NCBI GenBank assembly: GCA_001940925.1
Contig: MSGZ01000039.1
Location: forward strand, 99,056 to 149,901
Direction of reading: 5' to 3'
Source: Ruminococcus sp. Phil11
GTDB lineage: Bacteria > Bacillota > Clostridia > Oscillospirales > Ruminococcaceae
DNA: 50,846 nt
How positions within the stretch are numbered: position 1 is the stretch's first letter; every line of letters starts with the position of its first letter. The translations under genes were made by a program, and so were the position numbers. Under the pieces are notes generated by a model. It was given only the letters and a program-made list of their open reading frames with translations, did no database searches and was not told where the DNA came from. Shown here in pieces: positions 14,034-22,597 of the stretch.

Positions 14034-16635
14034 CATCCAGGGAACACCGGAACAGACAGAAGCTGTAACGCAGGAAAAGACCGAAAAGAAGTCCAGAAAA
14101 GAGATCAGGGCAGAAAGAAAAGCTGAAAAGAAAGCGGCAAAGGCTGCAAAAGCAGCAGAGAAACGAGCCGCGAAAAGCAAGCCGGTGAAGAAAGCCGCAA
14201 AAGCAGCAGCACCGGCACAGCCGTCAAAGCCGAAACGCAGGACCAAGCTGACAAAAGCCGAGGAAAAAGCAATCCGGAAGCGGATCGCGCAGCTCACCGG
14301 CAGAAAGAAGATGACCGTGCAGCGCACGATCCCGTATCTGATTATGGGCAAAAACGGTATCTGTCAGCTTACGGAGAATACATATTCCCGGACGATTCAG
14401 TTCGGAAATACCAATTATCAGCTTGCTTCGGACGAGAAGCAGGAAGAAATCTTCGCAGCATACTGCGACATTCTGAATTATTTTGACGAAACGATCCATT
14501 TTCAGCTCACGTTTGAGAATCAGATCGCAGATGTCGAACTGCTGAAATCGCAGATGCGGCTTGCACCTGTCGGTGATGAATTTGATCCGGTTCGTGAAGA
14601 ATATACGAATATCCTGTTCCATCAGCTTGAACAGGGTACAAACGGCAGACAACTTTTCAAGTATCTGACGTTTTCTGTGGAATCGGATACACCGGGCAAT
14701 GCCAAGATCAAGCTGGATAATATCGCAAATGAGGTCATCCGGCTTTTCAAGGCTATGGATGTCGATGCTCACATTATGAACGGTGAGCAGCGGCTCGCTT
14801 CAATGTACCGTGCGCTGAATCCGTTTGAATCACAGCCGTTCCTGTTCGATTGGGAAACGCTGCGGAAAGGCGGATTTACGGATAAGGACTTTATCTCCCC
14901 GACTTCCATGCTGCTGAAACGCTCTGCGTTTGAGATTGGAAGTGTCTACGGTGCGGTCGCCGGTATCAACATCATCGGTGCCGAGATTCCGGACCGGATG
15001 CTGACAGACTTTATGATGGAAGATAATATCCTTGCCGTGAACATTCATGCGCAGCCGTATGAAACAATGGCAGCGCAGAAGTTCGTCCGCAGCAAGCTGT
15101 CCGATGTGCAGAAATCACAGGTTGACGAGCAGAAGAAAGCAAGCAATTCCGGATATGACATCAATATTCTGCCGGAACAGATGAAAGAGTACATCACTGA
15201 TCTGAAACAGCTCATTGCCGATCTGAACGAAAAGTCAGAACGTCTTTTCCATACGACGCTGACGATTCGGTACTATGCAGAAACGCCGAAGAAGCTGAAA
15301 ACCTTGCAGGACAAGCTGATTCGTATTACGCAGAAGAACGGCGGACGGCTTGTAAAGCTGGACTTCATGCAGGAGGAAGCAATCGGTTCTTCGCTGCCGC
15401 TTGGCGTGAACAAGGTTCCGATTGACCGCTGCCTGACAACATCCGCGATTGCGGGATTTATGCCGTTCACCACGGATGAGCTGTTTGTTTCTCCGAAATC
15501 AACCTATTACGGGCTGAATCAGCGTACCAGAAATATGATTATGGCTTCGCGTCTGCTGCTGGACAATCCGAACGGTATTTTCCTCGGCATCCCCGGCAAA
15601 GGAAAATCCTTCTCGGCAAAGCGTGAAATCTTTGATGTATTCCTGCGCAGACCGAATGATGATATTTTCATCAACGATCCGGAGGGTGAATATGCGCCTC
15701 TGGTTGATCTCCTGCACGGACAGGTCATTAAGATCGCGTCCGGCTCCGGTAACTTCATCAATCCTCTGGACATTCCGCTGGATCCGGCACTCTGCAATGA
15801 GGAGCTGATTTCCGACAAGTCGAATTTCATCATCAGCTTCTGTTCCCTGATTACCGGTGATACGCTGCAAGCTGACGAAACCTCGATGATTGACCGCTGC
15901 CTGCGGAATGTCTACAAGAGATTCCTGACAAGCACGCCGCGTTCCAAAGACACGATGCCGACACTGGCAGATTTGCAGGATGAGCTGCGGCTGCAATCCG
16001 GTTTCACGATGTCTGAGGGCGTCGGAAAACGTGTTGCGGATTCCATGGATATGTATGTCAGCGGTTCTCATAAGTTTTTCAATCACCGGACTACGGTTGA
16101 CATCAATAACCGGCTTGTCTGCTTCGACATCCGGGATATGAACGAGCAGCTTCGTGATCTGGCGATGCTGGTCATCCAGAACGAAGTCTGGACGCGCGTT
16201 TCTTCTAACCGCAATCAGTCCAAGCGGACATGGTATTACTGTGACGAGTTTCACCTGATGCTGCGTGAGCGGCATACGGCAAAATATTCTGTCGAAATCT
16301 GGAAGCGATTCCGTAAATGGGGCGGCATCCCCAGCGGCATCACGCAGAATGTCAAAGACCTGAGCAATTCTGCAATGGCAGAGAGCATCCTATCAAACAG
16401 TGAGTTTGTATATCTGCTGTCACAGTCGCCGGAAGATCGCGTCATCCTTGCTGATTCCAAGCATCTGTCCGAGGAACAGCAGAAGTGTATCACGAACGCT
16501 CCGCCCGGACACGGCTTGCTGATCTACGGCGGCAAGGTTATTCCGTTTGAGGATAAATTCCCCGAAAATACGCAGATGTACCGGATTATGGATACGAAAC
16601 CGAAAGAAAAAGAACAGCAAATTGCGGCGAGCTGA
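14005..16635 (+). CDS. virB4: VirB4-like secretion ATPase
   Basis: This 876-residue ATPase of the type IV secretion system (VirB4/TraE/TrbE group) energises the channel. The best start is a TTG at 14005 behind GGGAGGGA, inside prgI. Residues 20-90 form an unusual Lys/Ala/Glu-rich stretch, probably a highly charged helix, which most homologues lack. The family domain begins near MTVQRTIPYLIMGKNGICQL. Walker A is GIPGKGKS at 528-535, the following INDPEGEYAPLV is typical, Walker B is YYCDEFHLML (DE at 747-748), and the late motif GGIPSGITQNVKDL and SEFVYLLSQSPEDR complete the core. No motif is missing. Confidence 0.93.
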   Translation: MLFKKGNETDIQGTPEQTEAVTQEKTEKKSRKEIRAERKAEKKAAKAAKAAEKRAAKSKPVKKAAKAAAPAQPSKPKRRTKLTKAEEKAIRKRIAQLTGRKKMTVQRTIPYLIMGKNGICQLTENTYSRTIQFGNTNYQLASDEKQEEIFAAYCDILNYFDETIHFQLTFENQIADVELLKSQMRLAPVGDEFDPVREEYTNILFHQLEQGTNGRQLFKYLTFSVESDTPGNAKIKLDNIANEVIRLFKAMDVDAHIMNGEQRLASMYRALNPFESQPFLFDWETLRKGGFTDKDFISPTSMLLKRSAFEIGSVYGAVAGINIIGAEIPDRMLTDFMMEDNILAVNIHAQPYETMAAQKFVRSKLSDVQKSQVDEQKKASNSGYDINILPEQMKEYITDLKQLIADLNEKSERLFHTTLTIRYYAETPKKLKTLQDKLIRITQKNGGRLVKLDFMQEEAIGSSLPLGVNKVPIDRCLTTSAIAGFMPFTTDELFVSPKSTYYGLNQRTRNMIMASRLLLDNPNGIFLGIPGKGKSFSAKREIFDVFLRRPNDDIFINDPEGEYAPLVDLLHGQVIKIASGSGNFINPLDIPLDPALCNEELISDKSNFIISFCSLITGDTLQADETSMIDRCLRNVYKRFLTSTPRSKDTMPTLADLQDELRLQSGFTMSEGVGKRVADSMDMYVSGSHKFFNHRTTVDINNRLVCFDIRDMNEQLRDLAMLVIQNEVWTRVSSNRNQSKRTWYYCDEFHLMLRERHTAKYSVEIWKRFRKWGGIPSGITQNVKDLSNSAMAESILSNSEFVYLLSQSPEDRVILADSKHLSEEQQKCITNAPPGHGLLIYGGKVIPFEDKFPENTQMYRIMDTKPKEKEQQIAAS

Positions 16636-16636
16636 T

Positions 16637-16663
16637 AAATTGGGCTCCATTGGAGCCCAATTT
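16637..16663 (+). repeat. GGGCTCC palindrome 1, before the M23-like gene
   Basis: Arms AAATTGGGCTCC and GGAGCCCAATTT form a perfect 12-bp stem around loop ATT. It lies at the virB4 stop and ends 18 nt before the TTG start at 16682, immediately ahead of the ribosome binding site. The same core recurs at 20232, 21326, 23384 and 28708. Confidence 0.9.
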
Positions 16664-16681
16664 CCGAGGGGGTGATAATCC

Positions 16682-19432
16682 TTGAAGCAGATCAGGAATC
16701 AGAGCAAGCTGCGCCGCACAACGGACAAGATCACAAAGCCGCTTGGACGGGCAGCATATCTCACGCAGCGGTATGCTGTGGAACCGATTGTAACACCGAT
16801 TTCAAAGTTCGATGCCAAGACGGAAAGGCTGACTGAAAAGACAGTACAGAATGTTTCCGGCAAGGTCGAGCAGCAGTTTCAGCAGACCGATACCGGTCAG
16901 GCAGCAGTCGTTGCTGCAAAAGTAACGGCTGCGATCATCAAGGACCGTCACCAGTACCGCAAAAGCAAGCGGGAATACGAGGACAGCAAAAAGCCTGCCG
17001 TCAATCTGAATAAGTATTCACGGGATGCACAGGCAAAGCACAAAGCTGCTGAGGCAAGCATCCAAAAGCAGACTGCAAGCCTGAATACGCTGATCGGGAA
17101 CTACAATGCGGAACAGGCAAAATACCGCACTGCGCAGCAGAAGCTGAAAGCGCAGTATAAAAGCGGTAAAATCAGCAAGACGAAATTCCAGACCGGAATG
17201 CGGCGGCTGAAAACAAAATATGAATCATCTCTGAATCTGAAAAAGATGCAGATCGCCCACGAAAGGCGAAAGCTCCGGATACAGACAAAGACGGAAGCGT
17301 GGAAATACAAGCTGTTTCGGGTTGAATCCAGTATCGGATTCAAAAGAGTGTATGCGAAGAAGCCTGGCAAGGCGCGTCTTGAACACATCCGGAAAAAGCG
17401 GCGTACTGATTTTGAAAAAGACAGGAAGCTGCATAAAACTGCGAAGATGTCGCTGCGGAAACCGCCTGCGGCAAAAAAGCCGGTCAGCCGGATTCAGAAG
17501 CTGCACCGGCGGCACGATCAGAAAACACTGTACCGGAAATACAAGCATTCACTCCGAAAGACAAACAGAACAGACAGAAAGCTGTTCAAGGAACAGCAGA
17601 AGGTTCGCAAGTATTCCAAGCCGCAGCATGAGCATGTAGATAATATCGGTCGTTCGCTGAAATCTTCGATGCGCAGCAAGGCTGCGGAGAACGCGGACGA
17701 TGACGAAGGCGTGCAGGCTGCGTTAAAGGTAACGGAGCTTGCCGGTCAAATGAAGCAGACGCGGCAGCAGAAGCTCCAGAGTGCAAAGAAGCGCACCAAA
17801 AAGCTGAACAAGAAATCCGGCTTGCAGAGCCAGAAGCTGCACCGGCGGCAAAGTCAGTTGCAGCGCACTTCGACTGCCAATGCCAAAGGAAAGCCGCCTC
17901 CGCGCCGACACCGCACAGTCAAAGAAGCTGCAAAGGATGTCAAGAAAGTTGTTGTTGAGGGGTTCAAGAGCTTTGCCGCAAAACTGGCGATTCCGCTTGT
18001 CCTCACAACATTCCTCTGCTTTTCCTGCATGGCACCGGTTGCAAGTGTTCTGACGGCATTTGAGGGTTCCACATTCCTGCTCGGCACATACAATGTGCTG
18101 GACAAAGACCTTTCCGAAGCCGAAGAATACTATACCAGGCTGCTGTACGATACCAATGTGGCGATTGTGCAATGCGGCACGCGGGGACATTGGAAAGACG
18201 GGCTGCGCCACTTCGGTGTGGACACAGGCGGCTATCGCAGAACGCCGGCCAGTTTCACAAACCGTTCCGGCCCGGTTGACTTTGACATCTGGAAGATCTG
18301 GTCATTCCTTTGTGCATATCTTTACGATTACGACGAAGATGAGCATGAAATGAAGATGTGGAAATTCAATCATGATGCCGAAGATGCGCTGAAAGCCCTG
18401 TTTAACAGTCAGTATGCATTCGATCACAGATATGCAAGCGGCGGTCACTGGTCTTGGCAGAACGATCCTCCGCTGCCGGATTACGGTCCAATGGGTTATG
18501 TCTGGAGCGGAACATACGGAAACTCCGAATGGACGCACGGCTTATTGACTTTTGAGAATCTTCCGGATGAAATCAAGGGCTTCGCAGAGAAACGTGACTA
18601 CGATGACGGAACAACAGAATATTGGCTGCAATACAATCTCGATAATAATGAGATACTGGATGTGAGCGATGACGCCGAAGAATGGGCTGACGCAACCGGA
18701 TGGTACATTATTCTGAAAGATGAATGGAACGAGCAGAAGCTCTGCCAATATCAACGCCTGTATGAATGGGTAAACGAAACCGAGCTGGAATACGGCATGG
18801 TTCAGGTAAGATCGCTGGATGATGCAATCCGGTATCTTCTGGACGATGAGATGTATCAGTATTATCTGGTTCTGACCGGCGGGACAACAACGGAAAGCGG
18901 TACACCGATTCAGCTTTACGGCGGACATCAGGCAATCGGACGTCCAACACCGGGAGCGTTTCACGATATTATGACCTCATCAGGTATTATGCACGGATAC
19001 GGCTACACCACTTGTGAGTGGGGAACAATGCATTGCGGACTGGAAACAGGCGGACGGATGCATGAGGGTATAGATATTTCTGCAACGCCCGGAACACCGG
19101 TTTATGCGATGTTTACCGGTAAGATTACGGATATAGGTAGTGGAAAGATTACACTCTCTGCCGATGATAGAGAATATGAAGTTCATTTCTGGATTGAAAG
19201 GGATGACACAACTAAAATTCGGGCGACTTATGAGAATATATCACCAGTTGCTGATCTCCATGAAGGTGACATCGTAGAAAAAGGTCAGCAGATAGGTACT
19301 ACTACGGGCGACAGAAAATGTGATGGGCATGAAACAAACGCCCCATATTATTATCTGCACATAAAGACAGATATAAAAAACAACACGTTCACATGGAAAA
19401 ACGTAGATCCACTGCTGCTGATTGAGCAATAA
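16682..19432 (+). CDS. Conjugation membrane protein with degenerate M23 domain
   Basis: This 916-residue protein occupies the place of the CD1107/NlpC-P60 protein that follows virB4 in related elements. It starts with TTG behind GAGGGGG. Residues 1-425 are extremely basic and largely coiled coil (many Lys/Gln/Arg). A membrane segment lies at about 430-455 (IPLVLTTFLCFSCMAPVASVL). The extracytoplasmic part (about 455-780) is acidic and aromatic-rich without a recognised domain. The C-terminus (780-916) resembles an M23/LytM peptidase. The zinc-ligand motif HEGID (794-798) and the last ligand His893 are present. The two catalytic histidines are replaced: N852 stands where Y-x-H-L is expected and Y891 where H-L-H is expected. 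It is therefore more likely a wall-binding or channel-assembly protein than an active hydrolase. Confidence 0.82.
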   Translation: MKQIRNQSKLRRTTDKITKPLGRAAYLTQRYAVEPIVTPISKFDAKTERLTEKTVQNVSGKVEQQFQQTDTGQAAVVAAKVTAAIIKDRHQYRKSKREYEDSKKPAVNLNKYSRDAQAKHKAAEASIQKQTASLNTLIGNYNAEQAKYRTAQQKLKAQYKSGKISKTKFQTGMRRLKTKYESSLNLKKMQIAHERRKLRIQTKTEAWKYKLFRVESSIGFKRVYAKKPGKARLEHIRKKRRTDFEKDRKLHKTAKMSLRKPPAAKKPVSRIQKLHRRHDQKTLYRKYKHSLRKTNRTDRKLFKEQQKVRKYSKPQHEHVDNIGRSLKSSMRSKAAENADDDEGVQAALKVTELAGQMKQTRQQKLQSAKKRTKKLNKKSGLQSQKLHRRQSQLQRTSTANAKGKPPPRRHRTVKEAAKDVKKVVVEGFKSFAAKLAIPLVLTTFLCFSCMAPVASVLTAFEGSTFLLGTYNVLDKDLSEAEEYYTRLLYDTNVAIVQCGTRGHWKDGLRHFGVDTGGYRRTPASFTNRSGPVDFDIWKIWSFLCAYLYDYDEDEHEMKMWKFNHDAEDALKALFNSQYAFDHRYASGGHWSWQNDPPLPDYGPMGYVWSGTYGNSEWTHGLLTFENLPDEIKGFAEKRDYDDGTTEYWLQYNLDNNEILDVSDDAEEWADATGWYIILKDEWNEQKLCQYQRLYEWVNETELEYGMVQVRSLDDAIRYLLDDEMYQYYLVLTGGTTTESGTPIQLYGGHQAIGRPTPGAFHDIMTSSGIMHGYGYTTCEWGTMHCGLETGGRMHEGIDISATPGTPVYAMFTGKITDIGSGKITLSADDREYEVHFWIERDDTTKIRATYENISPVADLHEGDIVEKGQQIGTTTGDRKCDGHETNAPYYYLHIKTDIKNNTFTWKNVDPLLLIEQ

Positions 19433-19433
19433 A

Positions 19434-19462
19434 AATGCTCCCGATCATTGTCAGGAGCATTC
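19434..19462 (-). terminator. Terminator for the minus-strand surface protein
   Basis: Arms AATGCTCC and GGAGCATT pair, with two further pairs past one mismatch. On the minus strand the hairpin is followed by TTTTT. It lies in the 35 bases between two convergent stop codons. On the plus strand no T run follows, so read-through of the conjugation operon is possible. Confidence 0.7.
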
Positions 19463-19467
19463 AGAGG

Positions 19468-20151
19468 TTATTTGGTTTTCTTGGTCTGCCATACGTAGTA
19501 GCCGATACCGGCGGCTGCGCCGACAGCAAGCAGGCAAAGAATCACGATCAGAGCTGTATGATTGCTCTTTTGGGGTTCGGACCACGGAGCCGTTGTGGTG
19601 TATAAGGTTGTTGGCGGCTGTGTTTCTTCCATTGTAATTGCTGCTGTGGTAACATCCGGCTTGGAAAGCTGTGTTTCTTCCAGTTCTTCTTTTTCAACGA
19701 TTTCTACCAATGGATGGTCTTGGGTTTCATCAGGAAGATATAGATTATAGGCATCTTCAATATCTTTCCGAAGATTCTGCAATCCTTCTTCTTCGGATTC
19801 AGCTTCACTAAAAGCATAAATGATAGCACTGAAATAGTCATCTGTAAAAGTATCCAGGTGAACAGTTGAGTTTTTCCCTACATCTTCGTAAAGAACACCA
19901 CTTTCTGTGGCTTTCCACATCATATCAAATAGCTGTTCTTTGTCATCCTGTGAGAGCGCTTCATAGTAGGAAACATCTCCCCCGTAAAGGTTTTTGGCTT
20001 GCAGCGGTGTGGTATTCATGACAGCAGTATAGGCTTCCTCACGAGTGAAGTCAATGTCATAGTTTATTTCGTCAGCAAAGGCGGTGATCGAAAAACATAG
20101 CGTAATCATTGCAGCGAACAGAACGGAAATCAGGTGACGGAATTGTTTCAT
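19468..20151 (-). CDS. Secreted, C-terminally membrane-anchored protein
   Basis: This 227-residue surface protein is not assignable to a known family. It has a signal peptide (about 1-26, ending in ITAFA) and an acidic helical ectodomain (about 30-145) with many Glu/Asp. A Thr/Pro-rich stalk (about 165-192) precedes a single membrane helix (ALIVILCLLAVGAAAGIGYYVW) with a Lys tail. It is transcribed against the conjugation operon from its own good promoter and is AT-richer than its neighbours, so it looks like an insertion. A type I membrane protein within a conjugation locus could serve in surface exclusion or mating-pair contact; this is a guess. Domain layout resembles the DUF4366 protein encoded nearby (signal, acidic part, helix), though sequence similarity is not evident. 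Confidence 0.75.
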   Translation of the reverse strand: MKQFRHLISVLFAAMITLCFSITAFADEINYDIDFTREEAYTAVMNTTPLQAKNLYGGDVSYYEALSQDDKEQLFDMMWKATESGVLYEDVGKNSTVHLDTFTDDYFSAIIYAFSEAESEEEGLQNLRKDIEDAYNLYLPDETQDHPLVEIVEKEELEETQLSKPDVTTAAITMEETQPPTTLYTTTAPWSEPQKSNHTALIVILCLLAVGAAAGIGYYVWQTKKTK

Positions 20152-20190
20152 AGCTACCTCCTTCTCGTCAGGCGAGTTTGTGTACTATCT

Positions 20191-20219
20191 ATTATAGCAT
20201 ACCGGAACCTGAACGTCAA
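20191..20219 (-). promoter_or_regulatory. Promoter of the minus-strand surface protein
   Basis: On the minus strand TTGACG (20219-20214) is followed by a 17-base spacer and a perfect TATAAT (20196-20191), about 40 bases before the start codon, with AAGGAGG just ahead of it. The gene therefore can be expressed independently of the surrounding operon. Confidence 0.82.
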
Positions 20220-20231
20220 GGCATCAAAATA

Positions 20232-20256
20232 AATTGGGCTCCAATGGAGCCCAATT
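20232..20256 (+). repeat. GGGCTCC palindrome 2, before the DUF4315 gene
   Basis: Arms AATTGGGCTCC and GGAGCCCAATT form 11 perfect pairs around loop AAT. The end lies 19 nt from the ATG at 20276 and just before AAAGGA. Confidence 0.9.
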
Positions 20257-20275
20257 AACAGAAAGGATTTTTATT

Positions 20276-20542
20276 ATGGCAAATTCAAACGATAAGATCG
20301 CAAAGCTCAAGAGCAGACTGGAAGCAGTCGATGAAAAGATCAAGGCACTGACCGCCGAACGGAAATCTCTCACGGAGAAAATCACGGAGGCTGAAAACGC
20401 ACAGCTCGTTGAGATGCTCCGCAATGCAGTACCAAACGGAGAAACTTCGGATCTTGCAAAAGACTTTGCAGCTTTCATGCGGGAGCGTGAAGCACAGTCT
20501 GAACAGACGGGTGAAGCAGCAGCTTCGGGAGTATCAGCATGA
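20276..20542 (+). CDS. DUF4315 family small coiled-coil protein
   Basis: This 88-residue protein resembles the DUF4315 family found between the channel genes and the DUF4366 gene of Firmicutes conjugative elements. Residues 4-45 form a heptad-like coiled coil (KIAKLKSRLEAVDEKIKALTAERKSLTEKITEAENAQ in three overlapping parts). A short second helix (LVEMLRNAV) and an acidic Ala-rich tail follow. The start is MANSNDK behind AAAGGA; the in-frame upstream ATG lies inside the palindrome. The stop overlaps the next start (ATGA), implying coupling to the DUF4366 gene. Function is unknown. Confidence 0.8.
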   Translation: MANSNDKIAKLKSRLEAVDEKIKALTAERKSLTEKITEAENAQLVEMLRNAVPNGETSDLAKDFAAFMREREAQSEQTGEAAASGVSA

Positions 20543-21315
20543 GGAGAAAAATCTATGCGCTTATCGTTTCCGCGCTGGCGGTTGCGCTGACTGCCCCGGT
20601 ATTCGCACTGACTGCATTCGCAGCTCCGGAAGATAACGCGGACGAAACGGACGCGGCTGACGCTGCCGAGGATGCGCAGGAAACGGAACCGCCGCAACCG
20701 GCGGACACGAAGCCTTTCGATGCCGAGGCGTTTCTGGAATCCTATACGACAGCCACAACTTACGATTACTACGGCGATCCGTATTACGATACCGACGGCA
20801 ACGCTTCCCTGATTTCCGATAAGCATGTGATCTATTCTTCGGATCAGATTCAGTTTATCTCCGTTGCCACAAAGGACGGCCATGTGTTCTATATCGTGAT
20901 CGACTACACCGATACCGACGGCGATAACGTGTATTTCCTGAACAAAGTTGATGATTTCGATATGTTCCGGCTGCTGTATTCCGGTAAGCAGGATGAAAAT
21001 ACGAATCTTGTTGAGGAATATCAGGCACAGCAGGGAAATACTGCTGTGGCAGCTCCCGTAGATCAGCAGAAGCAGGGAACACGCAAGACGGAACCGACCA
21101 CACCAACGGAACCGGCAGATAACCCGTCCGGCGGTTTAAGCGCCGAATTGCTGATGTATCTGATCGGCGGCGCAGTATTCGTGCTTGCCCTTGTTATTTT
21201 CCTCATTCTGAGAGTACGGTCTATCCGGAAAAACCGCATCCCGACTGACGATTTCGACGATGATGACGATGATGAGGACATTACCGGAAGCAGCGGCGAG
21301 TATGAGATCAAGTGA
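20539..21315 (+). CDS. DUF4366 family surface protein
   Basis: This 258-residue exported protein resembles the DUF4366 family that accompanies DUF4315 in conjugative transposons. It has a signal peptide (about 1-29, ending TAFAA), a Glu/Asp/Ala-rich spacer (30-65), and the family domain at 75-165 with ISDKHVIYSSDQIQFISV, the VATKDGHVFYIVIDY strand and VYFLNKVDDFDM. A Thr/Pro linker comes next, then a membrane helix (ELLMYLIGGAVFVLALVIFLIL) and a cytosolic tail that is strikingly acidic (DDFDDDDDDEDI). The start overlaps the DUF4315 stop by four bases. It presumably forms part of the envelope side of the transfer apparatus. Confidence 0.83.
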   Translation: MRRKIYALIVSALAVALTAPVFALTAFAAPEDNADETDAADAAEDAQETEPPQPADTKPFDAEAFLESYTTATTYDYYGDPYYDTDGNASLISDKHVIYSSDQIQFISVATKDGHVFYIVIDYTDTDGDNVYFLNKVDDFDMFRLLYSGKQDENTNLVEEYQAQQGNTAVAAPVDQQKQGTRKTEPTTPTEPADNPSGGLSAELLMYLIGGAVFVLALVIFLILRVRSIRKNRIPTDDFDDDDDDEDITGSSGEYEIK

Positions 21316-21325
21316 GTGACCAAAA

Positions 21326-21352
21326 GAATTGGGCTCCAATGGAGCCCAATTC
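21326..21352 (+). repeat. GGGCTCC palindrome 3, orphan position
   Basis: Arms GAATTGGGCTCC and GGAGCCCAATTC form 12 perfect pairs around loop AAT, 11 bases after the DUF4366 stop. Unlike the other copies it is not followed by a plus-strand gene, only by a 10-codon frame starting at 21380. The next sequence is the minus-strand block 21374-23201, and the next plus-strand conjugation gene (topB) has its own copies. Confidence 0.88.
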
Positions 21353-21373
21353 ACGAAGAAAGACAGAAAGCGA

Positions 21374-22213
21374 TTAAGATGACGATTTTTTTCGAGAAAG
21401 AAAATGAATGAAATCAGGTGTAGTGGTAATTGTTATTTCCTTATAATCAATAATCCGACCATCTTTTGGAAAGGAATACGATTGTGACGAAGCATTGCCT
21501 AATACACATATCTTGACAGGAACACGTTCGTTGCTCCCTTTCTGTTGATATGCTTTTATCTTCGCGCAAATGGTATTGAAATCATTTGCATTGTCAAATA
21601 CGACAGAAATCATGAATTTAGGCTCATTCTTTACTTTGATGCGGATGCGATTTTGATCTGCAAATCTTTGATCGGTATAACCTTCTGCCAAGACCATTCT
21701 ATTATCTATATTTTGGCGTTTCTTGGACCAAATCGGCGTGGTTCCGCTTGATATAAAGAAGTCCTGAATAGGAATACCGCAAATAAAGTGCTGCGGATCA
21801 TTGGAAGAACAATACCGATATAATTGGTAAAGTGTAGAGATCGTAATATCATGCTTTTCAAGCGATGCTGCTCTCGAATTTCTTTTATCAGAATCAGATA
21901 TTGAGATTGTGCGGTTTTTATCGTTTGTAGTACCTGATGCGATTGCCTGTATGATTTCTTCCAAGGAATTATTAGTTAAAACAGCATTATGGTATGCCGC
22001 TTCGTAAGCTGAGATAAAACCGCAGTCAGGGTGATGCAGTGCCTTATCGTATGATACAAAGCAGTTGCCTGTGCTTTTCTCACAAAGATAAACAGGAACC
22101 TTCCGCTTTATGCAATTATCATCAGGACAGATATATTTTCCTTTTTCCTTCTTAATTGCGTCACATGCATAAACCTCGGTTTTCTCATCAATATCGAATG
22201 CTAAGATTCCCAT
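21374..22213 (-). CDS. Hypothetical protein with CoiA-like zinc-ribbon start
   Basis: This 279-residue protein of unknown function shows a cysteine/histidine cluster at residues 15-65: YACDA, YICPDDNC, LCEKSTGNC and HHPDCGF. The layout resembles the N-terminal zinc-binding part of competence CoiA-like proteins, but I cannot see a nuclease domain after it. The rest is mixed alpha/beta with no membrane segment. Two clusters, DPQHFICGIPIQDFFISSGTTPIW and FMISVVFDNANDFNTICAKIKAYQQK, look like structured core. The gene is AT-rich compared with the conjugation backbone and lies against it on the minus strand, which suggests later arrival. Confidence 0.65.
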   Translation of the reverse strand: MGILAFDIDEKTEVYACDAIKKEKGKYICPDDNCIKRKVPVYLCEKSTGNCFVSYDKALHHPDCGFISAYEAAYHNAVLTNNSLEEIIQAIASGTTNDKNRTISISDSDKRNSRAASLEKHDITISTLYQLYRYCSSNDPQHFICGIPIQDFFISSGTTPIWSKKRQNIDNRMVLAEGYTDQRFADQNRIRIKVKNEPKFMISVVFDNANDFNTICAKIKAYQQKGSNERVPVKICVLGNASSQSYSFPKDGRIIDYKEITITTTPDFIHFLSRKKSSS

Positions 22214-22245
22214 TTACTAACACCTTATCCTTTCAGGAGGTCAAA

Positions 22246-22593
22246 ATGAACTGCGCTGATTTGTTTGAACGTATGATTGTATTTGCAAAAGAGAATAGAT
22301 TAAAGCCCAATACACTATATTTTTTTGTTGTCGAAGAAAATGCACAAATTGCATCCTGCTTGAAAGATAACGAGATCGTTCAAGAGGAACTGGACACTTT
22401 CCTCTCTGTAAAAGAAGCGGAAATCCATGTGAAAAACGTATTGGTTCAGAATGGCATTTCATGCAGTAGTACGCAGTATACATACCGTTTCGATGATACT
22501 ATGAAATATGTGATCCCCTTTTCGTTCAGAGATGAAAAAGACATAGAGGGAACAAGTACGGAGTGCTATCATGCATACATTATAGATTCCTGA
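22246..22593 (+). CDS. Hypothetical 115-residue protein
   Basis: The start MNCADLF is chosen because AGGAGG lies five bases before it; longer upstream codons overlap the divergent gene. The protein has no signal or membrane segment. It begins with a helix (LFERMIVFAKENRLK), then strands (TLYFFVVEE, QYTYRF, YVIPFSF, CYHAYIID), suggesting a small alpha/beta fold. It is divergent from the CoiA-like gene with a 32-base gap, so the two may be regulated together. The function is not recognised. Confidence 0.6.
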   Translation: MNCADLFERMIVFAKENRLKPNTLYFFVVEENAQIASCLKDNEIVQEELDTFLSVKEAEIHVKNVLVQNGISCSSTQYTYRFDDTMKYVIPFSFRDEKDIEGTSTECYHAYIIDS

Positions 22594-22597
22594 TATC

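Noticed and set aside
21380..21412. Ten-codon plus-strand frame after palindrome 3 as a gene
   Set aside because: It is too short, has no clear ribosome binding site and overlaps the end of the minus-strand gene. At most it is the remnant of a gene start cut by the inserted block.
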